Assembly: GCF_030380735.1 (NCBI RefSeq) | Contig: NZ_JAUDRZ010000025.1 | Span: 477,763 to 541,762, forward strand | Length of the DNA stretch: 64,000 bases | Source of the DNA: Rhizobium sp. S152 | Lineage (GTDB): Bacteria; Pseudomonadota; Alphaproteobacteria; Rhizobiales; Rhizobiaceae | Direction: 5' to 3' | In this document: piece by piece, positions 59,499 to 64,000 of the stretch | How positions within the stretch are numbered: the first letter of the stretch is position 1 | How the letters are laid out: every line of letters starts with the position of its first letter | Made by a program: the position numbers and the translations under genes | Notes under the pieces: model-generated | Databases searched by the model: none | The model's input: the letters and a program-made list of their open reading frames with translations, nothing else | What the model was told of the DNA's origin: nothing

Positions 59499-61109
59499 GC
59501 GCGTGAGCGCATCAATCATCTGATCGACGCTGAAGCTGGCCACCCGTTGACTTGGTGGAAACTCCCGGAATGTTTGCAGGAAGGGAGCCACGCGCCAGAC
59601 CCCGTACTGAACAATATAGGCGTTCTTGGCGAACCAGTCGTAATACTGATCGGACACGACATCGGCGCGCTCATAAGGGTCCATGCGCAGATTGAAGAAC
59701 TTCGGCGCGCGCAAGCAGGTAAAGGGATTGGCCCAGACCTGCATGCCGCCCGGCTCCCGCTGTTCGCAGAACACTAGCTTCCAGTCATTGTAGCGATAGG
59801 CGACAAGATTGCCATCGTCGTCGAAGTAGTAGAAATCGGATCGTGCGGACTTCGGGTCTTTTCCGGTTATGTACGACAGTTGATTGTAACCGTCGAGATG
59901 CACCTTGAACTGATTGCCGTCGATCGTTGCCCCCTTTAAGAGCTTTTCCTTTATATCCGCGTCGCCGGCAGCGGCCAGCAAGGTCGGAAACCAATCGAGG
60001 CCGGATATCATCTGGTTCGAGACCTCACCCGCTTTTATGTGACCCGGCCAGCGTGCGAGCGCCGGAACACGGAATGCGCCTTCCCAGTTGGTATCCTTCT
60101 CACTTCGGAACGGCGTTGTCGCGGCGTCCGGCCACGACCATTGGTTGGGGCCGTTGTCTGTCGTGTAGACGACAATCGTGTTGTCCGCGATCTTGAGGTC
60201 GTCGAGTGCCTTCAGCAGCTTTCCAACATCCCCGTCATGCTCGATCATGCCGTCGGCATAGTCGTTGCCGGGCATGCCGCTCTGGCCTTTCATGGACTCT
60301 CGGATGTGCGTGAAGGCATGCATGCGGGTCGTGTTCATCCAGGTGAAGAACGGTTTGCCGGCCTTCGTCTGACGATTGATGAAGTCGATCGCCGCTTCGG
60401 TGGTCTCGTCATCGATGGTTTCCATGCGCTTGCGGTCGAGCGCGCCGGTGTCTTCTATCTTGCCGTCAGCCGATGCCCTGAGGACACCTCGGGGCGAATT
60501 CGTGCGGACGAACTCCTCGTCGTTCTTCGGGTAGTAGGGACGTTCCGGTTCCTCTTCCGCATTGAGGTGGTAGAGATTGCCGTAGAATTCGTCGAAGCCG
60601 TGCTTGGTCGGAAGAAATTCGTCACGGTCGCCAAGATGGTTCTTGCCGAATTGTCCGGTCGCATATCCCAGTGGCTTGAGCGCCTGTGCGATCGTTATGT
60701 CACGGGATTGCAGTCCGACGCTTGCGCCGGGGATGCCGACTTTGCAGAGGCCCGTTCTGAGGCATACTTGCCCGGTGATGAATGTCGAGCGACCGGCCGT
60801 GCAGGAGTTCTCCGCATAGTAGTCGGTGAACATCATGCCTTCCTTGGCGAGCCTATCGATATTCGGCGTCTTGTAGCCAAGAACGCCAAACGAATAGGCG
60901 CTGATATTCGTTTGTCCCACGTCGTCGCCGAATATGACGAGGATATTCGGCCTCGTGGTATCTTGCTGGGTTGTTGGCTGCGCCGCGGGAGTCGGCGTGG
61001 CAGGCGTCGTGCCTTGGGCGCCTGCCGATGAAAGGAGCGCTGTGGACGCCAGCGTCATCGCGACCAGAACCGTCGTCGACAGCAGCTTCCTGGGAAATGA
61101 GTTCGTCAT
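59466..61109 (-). CDS. Exported arylsulfatase-type sulfatase
   Basis: A 547-residue sulfatase. An N-terminal signal (KLLSTTVLVAMTLASTALLSS) and a Pro/Thr/Gln-rich linker (about residues 33-52) precede the alkaline-phosphatase-like core. Metal ligands begin in VIFGDDVG (61-65), and the formylglycine motif is CTAGR at 103-107, with Cys103 as the residue to be converted. Later pieces: GKNHLGD, EHDGDVGKLL, VVYTTDNGPNQ and FRSEKDTNWEGAFRVP, with the second metal-site residues. The usual CxPSR is CxAGR, a less common variant. Substrate unknown; the neighbour betaine transporter does not make it a choline sulfatase, whose motif is different. Confidence 0.92.
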   Translation of the reverse strand: MTNSFPRKLLSTTVLVAMTLASTALLSSAGAQGTTPATPTPAAQPTTQQDTTRPNILVIFGDDVGQTNISAYSFGVLGYKTPNIDRLAKEGMMFTDYYAENSCTAGRSTFITGQVCLRTGLCKVGIPGASVGLQSRDITIAQALKPLGYATGQFGKNHLGDRDEFLPTKHGFDEFYGNLYHLNAEEEPERPYYPKNDEEFVRTNSPRGVLRASADGKIEDTGALDRKRMETIDDETTEAAIDFINRQTKAGKPFFTWMNTTRMHAFTHIRESMKGQSGMPGNDYADGMIEHDGDVGKLLKALDDLKIADNTIVVYTTDNGPNQWSWPDAATTPFRSEKDTNWEGAFRVPALARWPGHIKAGEVSNQMISGLDWFPTLLAAAGDADIKEKLLKGATIDGNQFKVHLDGYNQLSYITGKDPKSARSDFYYFDDDGNLVAYRYNDWKLVFCEQREPGGMQVWANPFTCLRAPKFFNLRMDPYERADVVSDQYYDWFAKNAYIVQYGVWRVAPFLQTFREFPPSQRVASFSVDQMIDALTRSLDQDAANPR

Positions 61110-61253
61110 GCTGGTCTCCCCACAAACGGATCGTTCGACATTGCGATCTTCCTTTGCCGGTCGGTCGCGCTTGGAAGACCTTCGTCGTTGTGGGGGAAGG
61201 GGGAAGTACGTAACGGTAAATGTTCGGCAGGTTACATCGTTATTCAAATTTCC

Positions 61254-61274
61254 GGCGCCCACAATCGGGGCGCC
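61254..61274 (-). terminator. Short hairpin between the unknown gene and the sulfatase gene
   Basis: GGCGCCC (61254-61260) pairs with GGGCGCC (61268-61274) around a 7-base loop. It lies 30 bases past the stop of the gene at 61304 and has no strong T run (GGAAATTTG), so termination is uncertain. Confidence 0.35.
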
Positions 61275-61303
61275 TATGCAAATCCCGCAGAGTTGGATAC
61301 GTC

Positions 61304-61648
61304 CTAGCTGTGGACATAGGCCATGGCGAGTGGACCGAGCTGCGCGGAAATCTGCTTCCACCTTGCAGGCTGCTGGCCCGTGCGGGAAATCATTGCCTCG
61401 ATAAGCCCGGTCGAGACTGCGGATTTCAATGCGCTGTCTCCATTTCGCATACCCATTTCGATCAGTTCGAAAACCCGTTCGCGGTCTTCCAGAGAGGCGA
61501 ACCTTTCGGCGATCAGCCAACCCATGTCCGAATATAGCGTGTGAATATCGGTGTTAGCGCCGGTGCCGTCGGTTGTCGCTTCGAGGTCCTGGGAAAGATT
61601 TCCGGGAATACTCTGAGCGAGCTCGGATGTAATCGTATCGGTGTTCAT
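61304..61648 (-). CDS. Hypothetical protein, possibly DUF7674-like
   Basis: A 114-residue, mostly helical protein. Its middle reads LYSDMGWLIAERFASLEDRERVFELIEMGM and is followed by SALKSAVSTGLIEAMI, a pattern like small DUF7674-type proteins whose members carry an E-x-x-x-x-G-x-x-x-V-x-T-G-x-x-E-x-L core. That match is from memory and weak. ATG at 61646-61648 has GGAGA upstream. It lies 16 bases after the XRE gene on the same strand, so they form a two-gene unit. Confidence 0.6.
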   Translation of the reverse strand: MNTDTITSELAQSIPGNLSQDLEATTDGTGANTDIHTLYSDMGWLIAERFASLEDRERVFELIEMGMRNGDSALKSAVSTGLIEAMISRTGQQPARWKQISAQLGPLAMAYVHS

Positions 61649-61664
61649 TGTTGTCTCCATGCGT

Positions 61665-61955
61665 CTAGTATGGTCGCCTGACGACGGCATTGTCGTTCGC
61701 CATCCAGTTTGGACCGTCGCCGTGTCCGCTCGACAGCCAGGTGAGGCTCACGCTCAGCGCATCTGCGATCAATGCCAGGCGATCGGCGGCTGGTGCGTCC
61801 CGGTCATTTTCCCAAGCCATCCATATACCGGGCTCGATACCAAGGTTTCGTGCCACGGCATCGACCGACAGACCCAAGCCATCGCGAGCGAGCGACATGC
61901 GGCCGCCCATCGTGTCGTCGGTTGCGTGGAATATGTCTGGGCTCCCGATGAACAT
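61665..61955 (-). CDS. Small XRE-type helix-turn-helix protein
   Basis: A 96-residue protein with a Cro/CI-type helix-turn-helix: MSLARDGLGLSVDAVARNLGIEPGIWMAWENDRDAPAADRLALIADALSVSLTWLSSG in adjoining parts, about residues 20-78. The ATG at 61953-61955 follows AGGAG. It is the first gene of a pair with the unknown gene at 61304. The pair is like regulator-effector or antitoxin-like units, but the partner shows no toxin motif. The betaine-importer gene ends 68 bases upstream on the same strand. Confidence 0.7.
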   Translation of the reverse strand: MFIGSPDIFHATDDTMGGRMSLARDGLGLSVDAVARNLGIEPGIWMAWENDRDAPAADRLALIADALSVSLTWLSSGHGDGPNWMANDNAVVRRPY

Positions 61956-62022
61956 CTGCCGCTCCTGTTGCCGAATTGGATGCCCGCCGACATGGCCGTG
62001 CCGGCGGACGTAGTGCGGAAAC

Positions 62023-62895
62023 TCAACCCTGATCGCCCATCCAGCTTTTCACCTGGTCGGGATGATCCTTGATGTATTTGTCGACCGCAGCGTCATAAGA
62101 CGTCTCCTGGGCATCGAACATCGCCTTCTCGAGATCGGGGATTTCGAGCTTCATGCGCGACAGGAAGGCGGAGACCTCGGGATCTTCCGATTTGAAGTCC
62201 TTCCTGGCGAGGATATCGACGTGTTCAGCTTCACCCAAAGACTTCTTCGGGTCGTCGATGTAACGAAGCTTGTGCTTGCCAAACATCCAGTGGGGGCTCC
62301 AGGCCGTTGCCACGAACCACTTCTCGCCGCGTTCGGCTCGGTCGACCGTGGTCAGCATTCCAGCTTCGCTTGATATCTGCAGCTTGTAGCCATCGAGGCC
62401 GTAATCCTTGACTGCCTGTTCCGAAAGGCGTGTCAGGCCGGCGCCGGGGTCGATGCCCTGGATCGTGCCCGAAAGCTTTTTCTGGACATCCTCTTTTTTG
62501 AGGTCGTCGATCGAAGCGATCTGGTCCGCGGGAATATAGTCCGGGACAACCCAGCCAAGCTTGGCTCCGTCGTAAACGGTCCCCAGAGTTTCGACCTTGT
62601 CCTTCACCTTGGCGTAGTAGTCCGCATGGGTTTGGGGCAACCAGGCCATCATCATCGCATCAAGGTCGCCGCGAGCAACGCCTTGATAGAGTGGCGCGAC
62701 ATCGGCCTGGACAAGCTCTACCTTGCGGTCGAGTTTCGTCTCGATCAGCTTGGCTGCGAGTTTGGTGACAAATTCCGCGTCTGACCAGGCGGCCCAACCG
62801 ATCTTTACGGGCTTGGCATCATCGGCCAGTGTCGAGGTGGCCGCCCCACTTAAGAGAGCAGCGGCTAGGCCGAGGGTTGCTAGGGTTTTGAACAT
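62023..62895 (-). CDS. Glycine betaine/choline ABC transporter substrate-binding protein
   Basis: A 290-residue periplasmic OpuAC/ProX-type receptor. Signal peptide MFKTLATLGLAAALLSGAAT, cut after STLA near residue 24. Family motifs: IGWAAWSDAEFVTKLAAKLIE, DAMMMAWLPQTHADYY, DPGAGLTR and VATAWSPHWMFGKHKLRYIDDPKK (the Trp/His region of the betaine cage). It is the last gene of the minus-strand operon ATPase - permease - binding protein. Choline, glycine betaine or proline betaine are the likely ligands. Confidence 0.92.
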   Translation of the reverse strand: MFKTLATLGLAAALLSGAATSTLADDAKPVKIGWAAWSDAEFVTKLAAKLIETKLDRKVELVQADVAPLYQGVARGDLDAMMMAWLPQTHADYYAKVKDKVETLGTVYDGAKLGWVVPDYIPADQIASIDDLKKEDVQKKLSGTIQGIDPGAGLTRLSEQAVKDYGLDGYKLQISSEAGMLTTVDRAERGEKWFVATAWSPHWMFGKHKLRYIDDPKKSLGEAEHVDILARKDFKSEDPEVSAFLSRMKLEIPDLEKAMFDAQETSYDAAVDKYIKDHPDQVKSWMGDQG

Positions 62896-62952
62896 ATGTG
62901 TTCCTTTATGAAAGTTTGCATTTGGCGGATGTTGCCGGCCATGGCTGGATAA

Positions 62953-63834
62953 TCAGGCAGTCGCGGCCTTGAGTTCCGAAGGCTCCGCTTTGCCGAAGAA
63001 GCGGGCCAGGAAGAAGGGGCGGGGCTGTCCGAGGCTCTGGGTGATGCGATCGAGAATGACGGCCAGGATGACGACGGCGATACCGCCTTCGAAACCGGTC
63101 CCTACATCAAGGCGCTGGATGCCCGTAAGCACGGTGTTGCCAATGCCGCCCGCACCGATCATCGAGGCGATCACCACCATCGACAGCGACAGCATGATCG
63201 TCTGGTTGATGCCGGCCATGATCGAGGGCATGGCGTTCGGCAACTGAACCTTGAACAGCAGTTGTGACGAAGTGCAGCCGAAAGCATTACCGGCTTCGAT
63301 GAACTCGGCATCGACCTGACGGATGCCAAGATTGGTGAGCCGCACAACCGGCGGCATCGAGAAGATGACCGTCGCGATTGCGCCCGGCACGGCTCCCAGC
63401 CCGAAGAACATTGCCGCCGGGATGAGGTAGACGAAAGCCGGCATGGTCTGCATCAGGTCGAGCACCGGGCGAACGAGGGCTGCGACCGAGTCCTTGCGGG
63501 CCATGGCAATTCCCAGCGGCAGGCCGACCAGCATGGCGATCAGCGTCGAGGCGATCACCAGCGACAGCGTTTCCATCATCGGGTTCCAGAGCGCGATGTG
63601 GTCGACGACGAGGAGCCCGAGGGCAGTAAACACGGCAAAGCCGAAGCCGACGCGCCAGAATGCCAGGATCACGAAGATGGCGATGCCGAGCGGCATGGGA
63701 ATGGCAAGCAGGCCGGCCTGGATGCCATTGGTGACGAAGCCGATGACTGCCGCAATGAGGTCGAGCACTGGCGAGAAATTGTCGAGGACGTAATTGACGG
63801 CAGCGTCGATGCCGTTTCCGATATCGAAGTTCAT
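62953..63834 (-). CDS. Glycine betaine/choline ABC transporter permease
   Basis: A 293-residue ProW/OpuAB-type inner-membrane subunit with six to seven spans. Seen: LVIASTLIAMLVGLPLGIAM, LDLMQTMPAFVYLIPAAMFFGLG and the ATPase-contact loop EAGNAFGCTSSQLLFKVQLP; then IMAGINQTIMLSLSMVVIASMIGAGGIG in two parts. ATG at 63832-63834; the ORF start at 63924 lies inside the ATPase gene. It is 22 bases after the ATPase stop. Confidence 0.92.
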   Translation of the reverse strand: MNFDIGNGIDAAVNYVLDNFSPVLDLIAAVIGFVTNGIQAGLLAIPMPLGIAIFVILAFWRVGFGFAVFTALGLLVVDHIALWNPMMETLSLVIASTLIAMLVGLPLGIAMARKDSVAALVRPVLDLMQTMPAFVYLIPAAMFFGLGAVPGAIATVIFSMPPVVRLTNLGIRQVDAEFIEAGNAFGCTSSQLLFKVQLPNAMPSIMAGINQTIMLSLSMVVIASMIGAGGIGNTVLTGIQRLDVGTGFEGGIAVVILAVILDRITQSLGQPRPFFLARFFGKAEPSELKAATA

Positions 63835-63856
63835 GATGTATCCGATGTGTTTGATG

Positions 63857-64000
63857 TCAGCTGGCGCGGTCGAGCGTTTCGAGCAGCGCGGATTTGCTGA
63901 TGGAGCCGAGGTAGCGTTTGCCACCGTCGATGACGGGTACAGGCCAGGGGCTGGCCGCCACCTTGCCCAGCACGTTCGATAGCGGCTCCTCGGCTGGGAT
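63857..64000 (-). CDS. Glycine betaine/choline ABC transporter ATPase, C-terminal end only
   Basis: Only the last 47 residues are in the window. They read as the end of a CBS domain, as found in ProV/OpuAA-type ATPases: PLSNVLGKVAASPWPVPVIDG, then GKRYLGSISKSALLETLDRAS and a TGA at 63857-63859. The catalytic domain is past the right edge. Such CBS domains sense ionic strength in osmoregulated importers; this short piece does not show that. Confidence 0.82.
   Translation of the reverse strand: MPAEEPLSNVLGKVAASPWPVPVIDGGKRYLGSISKSALLETLDRAS

Noticed and set aside
59466..61109. Choline sulfatase (betC) because a betaine importer is near
   Set aside because: The core motif is CTAGR, the protein is exported, and betC enzymes are cytoplasmic with a different motif.
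61304..61955. Toxin-antitoxin system
   Set aside because: No toxin fold is recognised in the partner; kept only as a finding to test.
1..64000. CRISPR arrays, tRNA or rRNA genes, intact insertion sequences, prophage
   Set aside because: No regular repeat-spacer pattern, no tRNA arm consensus, and no transposase, integrase or phage structural motif was seen in reading both strands.

Overview
The window looks like part of a large repABC replicon (plasmid or chromid) of a Rhizobium-type alphaproteobacterium. The evidence is a complete repA-repB-repC operon with an antisense RNA and two tandem parS sites at about 40.1-43.9 kb, many ABC importers each linked to a regulator and sugar enzymes, and typical rhizobial genes (bhbA-type methylmalonyl-CoA mutase, trifunctional-size PutA, dadR/dadX/dadA, thiMED under a TPP riboswitch). 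The gene set resembles the chromid-like plasmids of Rhizobium etli and R. leguminosarum; that assignment is inference.

Layout. 1-12.4 kb: a probable RpiR regulon. It has a RidA-RpiR-SDR-GH20 hexosaminidase operon on the minus strand, a divergent NTF2-like, M81 metallopeptidase and PLP D-amino-acid dehydratase/aldolase operon, a small secreted protein, and a five-gene ABC operon led by a Gfo/Idh/MocA oxidoreductase. Four copies of one palindromic motif lie in the two main promoter regions. 12.5-19.6 kb: methylmalonyl-CoA mutase, an FMN reductase, a 2-hydroxyacid dehydrogenase and the D-alanine catabolic set dadR/dadX/dadA, ended by a perfect terminator. 19.7-26.0 kb: ThuA-like and ThuB-like enzymes, a ROK regulator and a binding protein with two permeases. 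26.0-29.2 kb: thiM-thiE-thiD plus an SDR downstream of a TPP riboswitch. 29.3-35.0 kb: a GntR-controlled operon (DapA-family lyase, regulator, binding protein, two permeases, PfkB kinase). 35.1-39.4 kb: putR/putA. 39.4-43.9 kb: two small ORFs and repABC with parS.

43.9-59.5 kb is an accessory block. A gene-poor kilobase is followed by a tautomerase/YciI pair, a broken GntR gene, a LacI regulator, a tripartite tricarboxylate transporter (tctCBA), an L-arabinonate-type dehydratase, a DapA-family dehydratase, an MFS transporter, an HD-domain protein, a truncated ketoglutarate-semialdehyde dehydrogenase, a broken MFS gene, an amidohydrolase, a lone TctC protein and a LysR regulator, then fragments of a second DapA gene and an SDR gene. 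The working genes suggest uptake and non-phosphorylative breakdown of an aldonic acid. The fragments show this block has been rearranging and losing genes.

59.5-64 kb: a periplasmic sulfatase, a small XRE/unknown-protein pair and a glycine betaine/choline-type ABC importer whose ATPase runs off the right end.

Three MalFG-type permease pairs occur but only one sugar-type ATPase gene, so ATPase sharing is likely. I saw no tRNA, rRNA, CRISPR array, intact insertion sequence or phage genes. The most interesting leads are the RpiR-linked D-amino-acid/peptide cluster with its repeated operator, the HD-domain protein inside a sugar-acid operon, and the extra SDR under the thiamine riboswitch.
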